A stretch of 64,000 nucleotides of DNA from Lachnospiraceae bacterium (GTDB lineage: Bacteria; Bacillota; Clostridia; Lachnospirales; Lachnospiraceae): contig CABJBM010000029.1 of NCBI GenBank assembly GCA_902363835.1, positions 11,125 to 75,124 of the forward strand, written 5' to 3'. Under the pieces are notes generated by a model. That model had not been told where the DNA came from. It saw only the letters and a list, made by a program, of their open reading frames with translations, and ran no database searches. A program made the position numbers and the translations under genes. Below, piece after piece: positions 1 through 8,817 of the stretch (position 1 is its first letter; each line of letters opens with the position of its first letter).

Positions 1-258
1 ATTTATGAGAGGCTGGAGGCAAAGAAGGAAGTTTTTGATCCCAGGGTGTTCCTGCCTCCCATTATGGATACGGTGATGTACGGAACCATTCCCGATGAGG
101 ATGTAGCAGCCATTGTGGACTGTGTGGAACGGGGAGCAAAGGAAGTGGTGGGAACCCTGATTGTAAAGTTTGGCTCCTATGGAAAGGCTCCTCTGGTCGA
201 GAGCGTGACTCTTGATGAGATGGCGGAGCGTTATAAGAAAATTGATAAATGGCTGTAA
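1..258 (+). CDS. C-terminal end of an unrecognised protein (5' truncated)
   Basis: The reading frame is open from the first base of the window and ends with TAA at 258, so this is the last 85 codons of a gene that begins outside the window. A GTG at position 46 could be mistaken for a start, but the frame continues upstream of it and no ribosome binding site precedes it. The visible part has the stretch FLPPIMDTVMYG and ends in a charged helix (MAERYKKIDKWL). I do not recognise the family. It is followed by a terminator-like hairpin and then by glucose-6-phosphate isomerase, so a role in sugar metabolism is possible but unsupported. Confidence 0.7.
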   Translation: MYERLEAKKEVFDPRVFLPPIMDTVMYGTIPDEDVAAIVDCVERGAKEVVGTLIVKFGSYGKAPLVESVTLDEMAERYKKIDKWL

Positions 259-264
259 AGAAAA

Positions 265-298
265 GCCGGTTCAGAGAAATTTCTGGATCGGCCTTTTT
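265..298 (+). terminator. Intrinsic terminator or attenuator before pgi
   Basis: An 11-bp stem (265-275 with 282-292, containing two G-T pairs) with a 6-base loop is followed by five T residues at 294-298. It sits 7 bases after the stop of the upstream gene and only about 6 bases before the ribosome binding site of the isomerase gene. It can therefore end the upstream transcript or reduce read-through into pgi. Confidence 0.6.
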
Positions 299-314
299 GA
301 AATGGAGGAAAAAC

Positions 315-1577
315 ATGAACGTTACCATTGATTTGAAAAAAGCAGAAACATATTTTTCAGAGGAAGATTTTAAGGGAAACCGGGAAAAGGCAGGAGAGGC
401 CTTATGCAGGCTGCTTACCATGGAAGACCATGATCAGGTTCTGGGCTGGACTTCCCCATGTGCATCAAGGGAGGAACTGGAAATAATAAAGGAAAAGGCA
501 GAGGAGATTAAAAAAGAGGGAGACCTCTTTGTCCTTGTGGGAGTAGGAGGCTCCAATCAGGCTGCCAGGGCCATGATCGACGCCCTGGCAGACGGGCAGG
601 GACCGGAGGTCCTTTATATGGGAAATACTCTGTCAGCCCATTCTGTCAGCAAAATGCTGAAGCGAATGGAGGGACGGAACGTCTATATCAATGTCATTGC
701 TAAAAACTTTGAGACACTGGAACCGGGCAGTCATTTCCGTATTCTGCGCCAGTGGATGAAGAAAAGGTATGGAAGAGAAGAGATGGCAAAGCGGATCATT
801 GTGACCGGCACAAAGGGTTCCCGGCTGGAGGAGATCGCAAAAGAAAACGGTTACCTGTTTCTTTCCTTCCCTTCATCAGTGGGAGGCAGGTACTCCGCAT
901 TTTCTCCTGTCTGCCTGCTGCCAATTGGGGCAGCAGGGCTTAATCTGGATAAGTACCTTGCAGGGATGGAGAGGGCCGCAGAGGATTGCCGGGTCAATCC
1001 ATCTTCCAACCCGGCGGCACTTTATGGGGCGGCCAGAAACCTGCTGTATGGAAAGGGATATGATATTGAGATGCTGGTGTCATTTGAGCCCCGGTATTCC
1101 TGTCTGGCAAAATGGTGGGTACAGCTTTTTGGAGAAAGCGAGGGAAAGGAAAAGAAAGGGATCTTTCCTTCCTCTGCAATTTATTCCGAGGATTTACATT
1201 CCATCGGACAGTATATGCAGGAGGGAAGGCGCAATCTGATAGAAACCTTTGTATCAGTGGAAGATCCCGGTGCAAGGGCGGTGATTGAGCCTGATCCGGA
1301 ATTCAGGGATGGATTTGATTATCTGGATGGCATGGATTTTGACCAGATAAACAAGGCGGCTGAGGAGGCCACACTGAATGCCCATTGGAAGGGGGGAGTG
1401 CCCTGTATCCGGTTCCTGACAAAAACAATGTCAGAAGAAACCTTTGGAGAACTGTTTTACTATTTTATGACGGCATGCGCGGTGTCGGGAACCATGATGA
1501 ACATCAACCCCTTTGATCAGGAAGGGGTAGAGGAATATAAGAGGAGCATGTTTGCCGCCCTGGGAAAAAAGGTATGA
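315..1577 (+). CDS. pgi: Glucose-6-phosphate isomerase
   Basis: This 420-residue protein converts glucose-6-phosphate and fructose-6-phosphate in the cytoplasm (glycolysis and gluconeogenesis). Three family signatures are visible: a glycine-rich first SIS motif (VGVGGSNQAARA), the GPI signature block (FPSSVGGRYSAFSPVCLLPI), and SEDLHSIGQYMQEG, which matches the family pattern around the active-site glutamate and histidine. I chose ATG 315 because GGAGG lies at 304-308; the frame is open further upstream, but an earlier start would run through the terminator hairpin. The length fits the short bacterial GPI form of about 420-450 residues. It appears to be a single gene, separated by about 90 bases from the ABC transporter genes. 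Confidence 0.9.
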   Translation: MNVTIDLKKAETYFSEEDFKGNREKAGEALCRLLTMEDHDQVLGWTSPCASREELEIIKEKAEEIKKEGDLFVLVGVGGSNQAARAMIDALADGQGPEVLYMGNTLSAHSVSKMLKRMEGRNVYINVIAKNFETLEPGSHFRILRQWMKKRYGREEMAKRIIVTGTKGSRLEEIAKENGYLFLSFPSSVGGRYSAFSPVCLLPIGAAGLNLDKYLAGMERAAEDCRVNPSSNPAALYGAARNLLYGKGYDIEMLVSFEPRYSCLAKWWVQLFGESEGKEKKGIFPSSAIYSEDLHSIGQYMQEGRRNLIETFVSVEDPGARAVIEPDPEFRDGFDYLDGMDFDQINKAAEEATLNAHWKGGVPCIRFLTKTMSEETFGELFYYFMTACAVSGTMMNINPFDQEGVEEYKRSMFAALGKKV

Positions 1578-1665
1578 TAAAAAATCCCCCTCCCCAGACC
1601 TTTCTTTTAGGTGTAAACTACAGGTAATCAATACATTACAAAGAACAGAGAGGGAAATGGTGAGC

Positions 1666-2454
1666 ATGAGCAGTAAAAAAAAGAACAGTATGTTAAACCG
1701 CATTCCTGCAAAGCTGTGGATGCTGCTGTCGGTCCTGGCGGCGTTTCTGCTATGGATATTCATTGCATCTACGGATGCGGGGGGAGTCATCTTTGCAAAG
1801 CCGTGGGAAGTAGTATCCAAACTGGTGGGAAAGCTTCAGGACGGGACCTTGTGGCCCCACATTACCATCAGCCTCTTCCGGGTGATCGCAGGTTTTCTCT
1901 GCGGCTTTATCGCGTCCATTCCCATTGCATTTCTCATGGGCTGGTACGCGCCGTTTCGGAATCTGGTGGCACCCTGGATTCAGTTTGTGCGAAATATTCC
2001 GCCCCTGGCCTATATTCCCCTTGTCATTGCCGGAGCCGGAGTGGGGGAAAAGGCAAAGATCATTGTAATATTTATTGCTTCCTTTCTTGTGCTGGTGGTC
2101 ACCATTTATCAGGGCGTCTGCAATGTGGATGTGACATTGATTAAGGCGGCAAAGGTGCTGGGGGCGACTGACCGGGATATATTCTTTCAGATAGTCATAC
2201 CGGCTTCCACTCCCTTTATCCTGGTAGGAGCCAGGCTGGGGCTTTCCGCTTCTTTAACCACCTTGGTGGCGGCGGAGCTGACAGGGGCATCTAAAGGACT
2301 TGGAATGATGATCCAAAAGGCCCAGGGCTATTATGATATGGCCACAGTACTTATGGGAATTCTCATCATTGGCGTGATTGGCCTTACCTTTGAACAGATT
2401 GTACGATACTTGGAAAGGAAGTTGACCGGATGGCAGGAGACAATGCAGCAGTAA
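1666..2454 (+). CDS. ABC transporter permease, SsuC/TauC/NrtB type
   Basis: A 262-residue integral membrane protein of the BPD_transp_1 type that forms the membrane channel of an importer for aliphatic sulfonates, taurine, nitrate or thiamine-precursor-like ligands. About six hydrophobic segments are visible. The coupling loop is clear (IKAAKVLGATDRDIFFQIVIPAS, here split by the EAA-like motif AAKVLGA). ATG 1666 is preferred because GAGAGGG lies 11 bases before it; ATG 1657 and GTG 1660 in the same frame are alternatives. The 3' end overlaps the ATPase gene by 25 bases, indicating translational coupling. The substrate cannot be read from the permease. Confidence 0.85.
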   Translation: MSSKKKNSMLNRIPAKLWMLLSVLAAFLLWIFIASTDAGGVIFAKPWEVVSKLVGKLQDGTLWPHITISLFRVIAGFLCGFIASIPIAFLMGWYAPFRNLVAPWIQFVRNIPPLAYIPLVIAGAGVGEKAKIIVIFIASFLVLVVTIYQGVCNVDVTLIKAAKVLGATDRDIFFQIVIPASTPFILVGARLGLSASLTTLVAAELTGASKGLGMMIQKAQGYYDMATVLMGILIIGVIGLTFEQIVRYLERKLTGWQETMQQ

Positions 2455-3221
2455 AAGTAAAAATTGATCATGTTGTAAAAACATATAATACCCGCAAGGG
2501 AGAGATGACGGCCTTAAACGGAGTCAGCCTTGACATAAAGGAAAATGAGTTCATCTGTGTGGTAGGCCCGTCAGGCTGCGGAAAGTCAACTCTGCTTAAC
2601 ATCATTGCCGGGCTTTTAGAGCCTACGTCGGGAAATGTATACGTGGAGGGCAAGGCAGTGGAAGGGCCGGGGCCGGAGCGGGGAGTGGTGTTCCAGCAGT
2701 ATGCCTTATTTCCCTGGCTGACAGTACTTAAAAATGTGGAATTCGGGCTGAAGCTTAAGGGAATTAAAGGGGATAAGGCCAGGGAAGAAGCCATGAAATA
2801 TTTAAGAATGGTGGATTTAGAACCATTTGCAGGCGCCTATCCAAAGGAATTGTCCGGCGGCATGAAGCAGAGGGTTGCCATAGCCAGAGCCTATGCGGTA
2901 AATCCCCAGGTGCTTCTCATGGATGAGCCTTTTGGAGCCTTAGACGCCCAGACCAGGACCCAGCTTCAGTCAGAGCTTTTAAACACCTGGGAAAAAGAGC
3001 GCAAAACCTGCTTTTTTATCACTCATGATGTGGACGAGGCCATTATCCTGGCTCAAAAAGTAATCATTATGAGCGCCAGACCAGGACGAATCAAGGAAAT
3101 TGTGGATATTGGAATCCCATATCCCAGAACCCAGGAAACAAAAATGACGCCGGAATTTTTAGAATTAAAAAATTATATATGGTCCCAGGTGTATCAGGAA
3201 TATCTGGAGATCAGAAAATAG
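2430..3221 (+). CDS. ABC transporter ATP-binding protein, SsuB/TauB type
   Basis: The 263-residue cytoplasmic ATPase drives the importer encoded by its neighbours. Visible motifs in order are Walker A (GPSGCGKST, near residue 47), Q-loop (VFQQYALFPW), signature (LSGGMKQRVAIARA), Walker B (VLLMDEPFGALD) and the switch histidine (FITHDVDEA). The FPWLTV context after the Q-loop and the overall length are typical of the sulfonate/taurine/nitrate subfamily. It starts inside the permease gene and is followed after 12 bases by the binding-protein gene, so the three genes form one operon in the order permease, ATPase, binding protein. Confidence 0.92.
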   Translation: MAGDNAAVKVKIDHVVKTYNTRKGEMTALNGVSLDIKENEFICVVGPSGCGKSTLLNIIAGLLEPTSGNVYVEGKAVEGPGPERGVVFQQYALFPWLTVLKNVEFGLKLKGIKGDKAREEAMKYLRMVDLEPFAGAYPKELSGGMKQRVAIARAYAVNPQVLLMDEPFGALDAQTRTQLQSELLNTWEKERKTCFFITHDVDEAIILAQKVIIMSARPGRIKEIVDIGIPYPRTQETKMTPEFLELKNYIWSQVYQEYLEIRK

Positions 3222-3233
3222 GAGGAGAAAAGA

Positions 3234-4343
3234 ATGAAAAAAAGAATTTCGTTACTTATGGGGATGGTAATGACGGCAGCGGCTCTGACCGCATGCACCG
3301 GCGGAGCAAAGACGCCTGCAACTACGGCGGCACAGACAAAAGCAGAGGAGACGAAAGGGGAGGAGACTAAAACAGAAGAAACCAAAGCAGAAGAAACAAA
3401 GGCAGCGGAAACCAAAGCTCAGGAGATCACAAAGCTCCGGGTCGCCTATATGCCTAATATGGGAAGCGCTTCTCTGGCTGTTACGGCAAGGGAGAAAGGT
3501 TATTTTAAGGAAATGGGCCTGGAAGTGGAGATGGTGGAATTCCAGGGAGGGCCTGCGGAAATAGCAGCCATGGCTTCCGGTGATATTGATATTTCCCAGA
3601 TAGGACACGGAGCCCATGCTCTCTGTGCATCAGGGGAAGCGGTGATCTTCCAGATTGACTGCACCAGCCTGGCCGATGCCGTTATCGGCAACAAAGCAAA
3701 AGGGATCAACACCATTGAAGATTTAAAGGGCAAGAAAGTGGCTGTTACCAGCGGTACGTCTGCGGAAATCATTCTGAACCTGGCTCTTAAGTCCAAGGGA
3801 ATGACTACAGATGATGTGGAACTGGTGGAAATGGATGCCAACGGCACCGTATCTGCCGTAATCAGCGGCAATGTGGATGCATGTGCCACCTGGTCTCCGG
3901 GAACCGGAACCATCATGAAAGCCCTTGGAGACAATGGAATCATGCTGGCAAATAATCAGGATTATTTAGATCAGGTCACATTTCCTTCCAGCTTTATAAC
4001 CACACAGAAATATGCTGATTCCAACCATGATGTTTTGGTACGTTTTGCAAGAGCCCTTCAAAAAGCCGGGGATTACCGGGCGGAGCATATTGATGAGATT
4101 GCAAAGCTGGTAGCAAAACAGTGTGAGGTTGATGAAGCCACTATGCTGGCAACCACCCAGGAAGGAAACTGGCTGACAGGAGAATTTATTGGAAAAGCCC
4201 TGGCGGACGGAACCATTAAATCCTATTACGAGAACCAGCAGAAGGTGTTCTTGGATGCAGGCCGTTTAAGCCAGCCGGTAGATGTAAACAATTATGTTCT
4301 CTTTGATATCATGCAGGAAGCATATGACGAAAACCACAAATAA
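3234..4343 (+). CDS. ABC transporter substrate-binding lipoprotein, SsuA/TauA/NMT1-like
   Basis: A 369-residue lipoprotein that should capture the ligand outside the membrane for the adjacent permease and ATPase. It has a signal peptide ending in a lipobox (LTAC, cysteine near residue 21) and then a low-complexity linker with repeated EETK units to about residue 66. The mature domain begins with LRVAYMPNMGSASLAVTAREKGYF, typical of the NMT1/SsuA fold, and contains GGPAEIAAMASGDIDI and SGTSAEIILNLALKSKGM. An AGGAGG site precedes ATG 3234. The ligand is unknown: sulfonate, taurine or another small anion is a family-based guess, supported weakly by the TauE/SafE genes 3.5 kb downstream. Confidence 0.88.
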   Translation: MKKRISLLMGMVMTAAALTACTGGAKTPATTAAQTKAEETKGEETKTEETKAEETKAAETKAQEITKLRVAYMPNMGSASLAVTAREKGYFKEMGLEVEMVEFQGGPAEIAAMASGDIDISQIGHGAHALCASGEAVIFQIDCTSLADAVIGNKAKGINTIEDLKGKKVAVTSGTSAEIILNLALKSKGMTTDDVELVEMDANGTVSAVISGNVDACATWSPGTGTIMKALGDNGIMLANNQDYLDQVTFPSSFITTQKYADSNHDVLVRFARALQKAGDYRAEHIDEIAKLVAKQCEVDEATMLATTQEGNWLTGEFIGKALADGTIKSYYENQQKVFLDAGRLSQPVDVNNYVLFDIMQEAYDENHK

Positions 4344-4360
4344 TATGGAACTATGATTTT

Positions 4361-4398
4361 AAATGGAGGTATCCGGGAATAAAAGGACACCTCCATTT
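4361..4398 (+). terminator. Hairpin after the SsuABC-like operon
   Basis: A perfect 10-bp inverted repeat (4361-4370 with 4389-4398) with an 18-base loop lies just after the binding-protein gene. There is no T-run beyond the stem, so termination would be inefficient; it may also protect the 3' end of the ABC transcript. Confidence 0.4.
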
Positions 4399-4437
4399 GC
4401 GGCGCTTAAAGATTAAGAATGATTCAGGGGGAAAGCC

Positions 4438-5943
4438 ATGCTGTTTGTTGTTTTATTTTTTATTTTATCCTCCTCTATAGCGATTTTTTTCCTTAGAAGG
4501 GATAAACAGACCAGGCTGATGCTGGGGCTTTGTGTCAGCTTTGTCTGCATGTTTATCGGAATCATCATTTACCTGTCAAAGACAGGAGGATTGCAGACCG
4601 GTCAGAAGTTTTTCCTGTTTTTTGATCTCAGGGTTCAAAGGAAACTGTCATATATGATATTTCCCTTAAAAAAGCTGGGATATATGATCGCTATGGGAAG
4701 AACCCTGTTCCCGGGCTTTCTGCTTATGCTGGCCTTTGATTATTCCATGATCCCCTGGATCCTGCGGAGCAAATCCAAACATATCCTGATTATGATCCTG
4801 CCCTGTATAACACTGGTTCTTTATTATCCTTCCCTGTTTTTAGGGCTGGCAAAGTGGGGGAAATGGCTGCAGTTTTTTGTTATTAATTTCACGATTATGT
4901 GGATCGCCTGTTATCTGGCAGCTGCTTTATGGCTGCTGCTGAATGAGTACAAAAGCATTACCATCCCTTACTGCAAAAGGCAGTTCCGCTATATTATGGT
5001 CTTTCTGATCTGTATTGGAATCATGTACTGCTTTTATTTCCGCCAGGATCCCATTCAGGTATATCAAATGTATTCCGCAGAGTATATGCGATATGGCGGG
5101 CTTCTTTATTCCACAACGGCAAGTGGCGCTGTCAGCCGGTGGATGGTGCTGTCCGTGTTTACCACTTTGTTTGGAATTCTGGGATTTTTAAGTCTCAAAT
5201 CCTATTCTATCATGGAGCATGAGGAGACCAGGGGGGATGTGATCATCCAGAAGAAAATGGATATGGCCAGCAAGGGCCTTTCCGTATTTGTCCATGGAAT
5301 GAAAAACCAGCTTCTGTCCAACCGGGTTCTTCAGGAAAGGCTACGGGGCGAGCTGGAAAAGGAGGATCCTGATAAGAAGAAGCTTCTGGAATATTCCCAT
5401 ATGCTTGAAACCATCAATGAGAATATGATAAACCGGATGGAGGAATTATATAAAAGCATTAAGTCCAATTACATGACCCTGGTACCAACGGAAACCTCAG
5501 AGGTGGTCCTCAGGGTTCTGGACCGCTTTCATGAGAAATATCCGGATGCAGCGGTGGAAACGGTAATAGAGGCCAGAACCCTGATCCTGGCAGATGCCGT
5601 TCATTTAAGCGAAGCCCTGTACAATCTTGCAATCAATGGATATGAAAGCATTCTGGAAGCCGGCAGGCAGGAAAAGAGCTTAAGCATAAAGGTGCGCCAT
5701 GAGCGGCTGTATGTGACCTTTGAAATCCGGGATAACGGCAGAGGCATGTCCAGACAGGTCCAGAAAAAAATATTTGATCCGTTCTATACCAGCAAGAATA
5801 CCAATAATAACTGGGGCCTGGGGCTTTATTATGTGAGGCAGATCATAAAGAACCATTTTGGAATGCTGAGGCTGGAAAGCACGGAGGGAGAAGGGACAAC
5901 CTTTTTTGTGGCCATACCCAAATGCAAGATCCAGGATGATTGA
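4438..5943 (+). CDS. Membrane sensor histidine kinase
   Basis: This 501-residue protein should sense a signal at the membrane and phosphorylate the response regulator encoded next to it. The first 270 residues contain about six hydrophobic segments. A dimerisation/phosphoacceptor helix follows with H286 in the sequence VHGMKNQLLS, then an HATPase_c domain with the N-box NLAINGYESI, the G1 box DNGRGMS and the G2-like NWGLGLYYVRQIIKNHFG. The HxxxN-type phosphoacceptor is unlike the common HE/DxxTP form. The stop at 5943 overlaps a possible early ATG of the regulator gene. The stimulus is unknown; location after the ABC importer suggests that it could respond to the same nutrient. Confidence 0.85.
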   Translation: MLFVVLFFILSSSIAIFFLRRDKQTRLMLGLCVSFVCMFIGIIIYLSKTGGLQTGQKFFLFFDLRVQRKLSYMIFPLKKLGYMIAMGRTLFPGFLLMLAFDYSMIPWILRSKSKHILIMILPCITLVLYYPSLFLGLAKWGKWLQFFVINFTIMWIACYLAAALWLLLNEYKSITIPYCKRQFRYIMVFLICIGIMYCFYFRQDPIQVYQMYSAEYMRYGGLLYSTTASGAVSRWMVLSVFTTLFGILGFLSLKSYSIMEHEETRGDVIIQKKMDMASKGLSVFVHGMKNQLLSNRVLQERLRGELEKEDPDKKKLLEYSHMLETINENMINRMEELYKSIKSNYMTLVPTETSEVVLRVLDRFHEKYPDAAVETVIEARTLILADAVHLSEALYNLAINGYESILEAGRQEKSLSIKVRHERLYVTFEIRDNGRGMSRQVQKKIFDPFYTSKNTNNNWGLGLYYVRQIIKNHFGMLRLESTEGEGTTFFVAIPKCKIQDD

Positions 5944-5957
5944 GAAAGGGGAATAAG

Positions 5958-6641
5958 ATGATAAAGGTGCTGATCGCAGAGGATTTTACCATACTTTGCG
6001 ATGATTTGAAAAAGCAGTTGGAAAAAGATGAGGAGATACAGGTAATCGGCTGCGCTTCCACTGGAAAAGAAATTCTGAAAATGGCGTTGGAAAAGGATGC
6101 GGATGTGATTTTGATGGACATTGAGATGGAAACCGTAAATGCCGGCATACTGGCAGCCGAGCGCATCCGGGATATCAAGTATGACCAGAAGATTATTTAT
6201 CTGACCGTTCATGAGACGGAAGACATCATTATTACGGCAATGGGAACCGGAGCAGTGGATTATGTTGTAAAAGGCGGGGCAATCGAAAATTTAATCGAAC
6301 ATGTAAAAAATGCCCACATGGGAAAGCCGGTGATGGAAGCGAGAATACAGAAAACCATTATGAACGAATACAAAAGGCTGCAGCGTTCAGAAAGGAGCCT
6401 GCTGTTTTTCATTCATAATGTTTCCCAGCTGACCGCCGCGGAGCGGGAGCTGGTAAAGCTTCTTCTAGAGGACAGGAAAATAAAGGAAATTGCAGGAATC
6501 CGCTGTGTGGAGGTCATAACCGTCAAAACCCAGATCAAAAGCCTTTTGAGAAAATTCGGCTGCAGCAGATCAAAGGAGATTGTTTCCATTATCAGGGAAT
6601 TGAATCTGTCCCACTTATTTGAGGAGCAAACGTTTGGTTAA
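5958..6641 (+). CDS. NarL/LuxR-type response regulator
   Basis: A 227-residue DNA-binding regulator. The receiver domain has the acidic pair near residues 8-9 and phosphoacceptor D54 (VILMDIEM). The C-terminal part (LTAAERELVKLLLEDRKIKE ... VKTQIKSLLRKFG) resembles a LuxR-type helix-turn-helix, although the usual LTxRExEVL spacing is degenerate. ATG 5958 is chosen because AAAGGGG precedes it; an ATG at 5940 overlaps the kinase stop but has no good binding site. It forms a two-component pair with the upstream kinase. Its targets are not visible; nagA starts 90 bases downstream. Confidence 0.85.
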   Translation: MIKVLIAEDFTILCDDLKKQLEKDEEIQVIGCASTGKEILKMALEKDADVILMDIEMETVNAGILAAERIRDIKYDQKIIYLTVHETEDIIITAMGTGAVDYVVKGGAIENLIEHVKNAHMGKPVMEARIQKTIMNEYKRLQRSERSLLFFIHNVSQLTAAERELVKLLLEDRKIKEIAGIRCVEVITVKTQIKSLLRKFGCSRSKEIVSIIRELNLSHLFEEQTFG

Positions 6642-6730
6642 ATAAAATGGAATCTTTGGGCAAATTATGATATGATGAAAGTAAAATATGAAAAAGACGG
6701 TAGTCTGAAGCTGGGGAAAGGAGAATTTTG

Positions 6731-7876
6731 ATGAGGGTATTATTCAGAAACGGGCGGTTTTACCAGAACGGCAGCTTTGTTTTGGGAGATTTACTGGCCC
6801 AGGATGGAGTGATACGGGAAACAGGAACAAGCCAAAGGGAAGACGGTGCTGTTGTTTATGATATGGAAGGCAGGCTGGTAGTTCCTGGATTTATTGACAT
6901 CCATACCCACGGAGCCGCAGGCGTTGACGTGAATACGGCAGCAGCAGAGGATTATGAAACCATCTGCCGCTTTTTTGCCGCTCAGGGAACCACGGCCTGG
7001 CTGGGATCAGTGCTTACGGATACAAGGGAGCAGACCCTTTGGTGTATAGAAGAGTATAAAAAATGGAAGAACCTGGATCACCGGGGAGCAGAGCTTTTAG
7101 GTATCCATTTGGAAGGTCCGTTCCTCTCTCCGGAATACAAGGGAGCCATGCCGGAGCACTTGCTGCGGAAAGGGGACTTGGAGCTTATAAGGGAATACCA
7201 GAAGGCAGCCCAAGGACAGATTAAGTATATCACATTGTCGCCTGAGGTGGAGGGCAGTATTCCCATGATTCCGGAATTAAAGAAACTTGGGATTCAGGTG
7301 GCCATCGGCCACTCGGGAGCCGATTATGATACGGCAAATGAAGCCATTAAAGCAGGAGCCAGAGGGTCAACCCATACGGGAAATGCCATGAAGCTTCTGC
7401 ACCAGCATTTTCCGGCTGTCTGGGGGGCTGTGCTGGAGTCTGACGATGTATTCTGTGAGATCATCTGTGACGGACTCCACCTTCATCCTGGAACGGTTCG
7501 CCTGATCATTAAGACCAAGGGACTGGACCGGGTGGTGGCTGTGACAGATTCTATTATGGCTGCTGGGCTTCCGGACGGGAATTATAAGCTGGGAGTCAAT
7601 GATGTGGTGGTGGAGCATGGAGATGCCAGGCTGGCTTCTGGCGGAAGCCGTGCGGGAAGCACTCTGACCACTGGAAGGGCCTTAAAGAACCTTCTGGAAT
7701 ATACCGGAAGGCCTCTTGAGGAAATCCTCTGTCTTCTTACGGAAAATCCTGCAAGGCTTGTGGGTGTTTATGACAGAATGGGTTCCATTGAGGTTGGTAA
7801 GGAAGCAAACCTGGTGGTGCTTGACAATGAATACAATGTTTCTAAGACATTTGTACATGGAAGAGAATGCCGTTAA
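6731..7876 (+). CDS. nagA: N-acetylglucosamine-6-phosphate deacetylase (copy 1)
   Basis: The 381-residue amidohydrolase removes acetate from GlcNAc-6-phosphate to give glucosamine-6-phosphate. Metal and substrate motifs are present: FIDIHTHGAAG near residue 58, GIHLEGPFLSPEYKGAMPEH, AIGHSGADYD, STHTGNAMKLLHQH and VAVTDSIMAAGLPDG (catalytic aspartate). AAAGGAG lies 9 bases upstream of ATG 6731. There is no nagB (deaminase) or amino-sugar PTS beside it, which is unusual. It is followed after 26 bases by a TauE/SafE gene and may be cotranscribed with it. A second NagA-type gene lies at 48.4 kb; the two proteins are clearly diverged, so their substrates may differ. Confidence 0.9.
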   Translation: MRVLFRNGRFYQNGSFVLGDLLAQDGVIRETGTSQREDGAVVYDMEGRLVVPGFIDIHTHGAAGVDVNTAAAEDYETICRFFAAQGTTAWLGSVLTDTREQTLWCIEEYKKWKNLDHRGAELLGIHLEGPFLSPEYKGAMPEHLLRKGDLELIREYQKAAQGQIKYITLSPEVEGSIPMIPELKKLGIQVAIGHSGADYDTANEAIKAGARGSTHTGNAMKLLHQHFPAVWGAVLESDDVFCEIICDGLHLHPGTVRLIIKTKGLDRVVAVTDSIMAAGLPDGNYKLGVNDVVVEHGDARLASGGSRAGSTLTTGRALKNLLEYTGRPLEEILCLLTENPARLVGVYDRMGSIEVGKEANLVVLDNEYNVSKTFVHGRECR

Positions 7877-7902
7877 TGTGGGCGTAGAAGGGAACTTGAA
7901 AA

Positions 7903-8697
7903 ATGAGCGGTTATTTGTACATATTGTTTCTATTGATCAGCTTTGGTGCATCTGTTGCAGGAGCCATCTGCGGAATCGGGGGAGGTGTTATTATAAAGCC
8001 TACACTGGACGCATTTGGAGTGCTCAGTGTGTCCGCCATAAGCTTTTTGTCAGGCTGTACCGTGCTTGCAATGACCTGTTATTCTGTGATCAAGGGGAAA
8101 ATGAGCGGTGAGTCCCTGGTGGATATGAAGACGGGAACCCCTCTTGCCATAGGAGCTGCCCTGGGGGGAGTTGTGGGAAAATCCATGTTTCAGGCAATTT
8201 CCTCCCTGTTCGCAGATAAGGATACGGTGGGAGCTGTCCAGGCAGCCTGTCTTCTGGTAATCACCCTTGGAACGCTGATCTACACCATAAAAAAGGACAA
8301 GATCCATACTCACCATGTGACCCAGCCTGTGGTCTGTGTGGCAATCGGGCTGGTGCTGGGAATATTTTCTTCATTTCTGGGAATCGGAGGAGGCCCCATT
8401 AATCTGGTGGTGCTGTTTTACTTTTTCTCCATGGATACAAAAACAGCTGCCCAGAATTCTCTGTACGTCATCCTGTTTTCCCAGATTACGGGGGTTTTGA
8501 ACTCCCTGGTAACAGGGACGGTTCCGGAATTTTCCATCTGGCTTCTGGTTCTTATGGTGGCAGGAGGTATCCTGGGCGGGGTAAGCGGCAGGGCCATCAA
8601 TAAAAGGATTCAGGAGAAGATGGTGGATAACCTGTTCCTGGCTTTGATGGTAATTATCATTGGAATCAATCTGTATAATATTTATCAGTTTATGTAA
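7903..8697 (+). CDS. TauE/SafE-family anion exporter (1)
   Basis: A 264-residue integral membrane protein with about eight hydrophobic segments in two homologous halves. Each half starts with a glycine-rich motif (AGAICGIGGGVIIKP near residue 20 and FSSFLGIGGGPINL near residue 152), the hallmark of the family once called DUF81. Members export sulfite, sulfoacetate, sulfolactate or related organic anions. Such genes often accompany pathways that degrade organosulfur compounds, and here it lies between an SsuABC-like importer and a sulfatase-containing sugar locus. The actual substrate is not shown by sequence. Confidence 0.85.
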   Translation: MSGYLYILFLLISFGASVAGAICGIGGGVIIKPTLDAFGVLSVSAISFLSGCTVLAMTCYSVIKGKMSGESLVDMKTGTPLAIGAALGGVVGKSMFQAISSLFADKDTVGAVQAACLLVITLGTLIYTIKKDKIHTHHVTQPVVCVAIGLVLGIFSSFLGIGGGPINLVVLFYFFSMDTKTAAQNSLYVILFSQITGVLNSLVTGTVPEFSIWLLVLMVAGGILGGVSGRAINKRIQEKMVDNLFLALMVIIIGINLYNIYQFM

Positions 8698-8817
8698 ATG
8701 GTTGGGCTGTTGCGGATATGGTCCGTATCAGCTCTTTTTGCGCCCGCAACAAGCTAAGTGAACACGCTGACATGTTCATTTGGCTGCTGCTGCGGCAACT
8801 ACAGGAAAGGAGATCTG

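Noticed and set aside
46..258. Complete small gene starting at GTG 46
   Set aside because: The frame stays open to base 1 and there is no ribosome binding site, so this is the tail of a longer gene.
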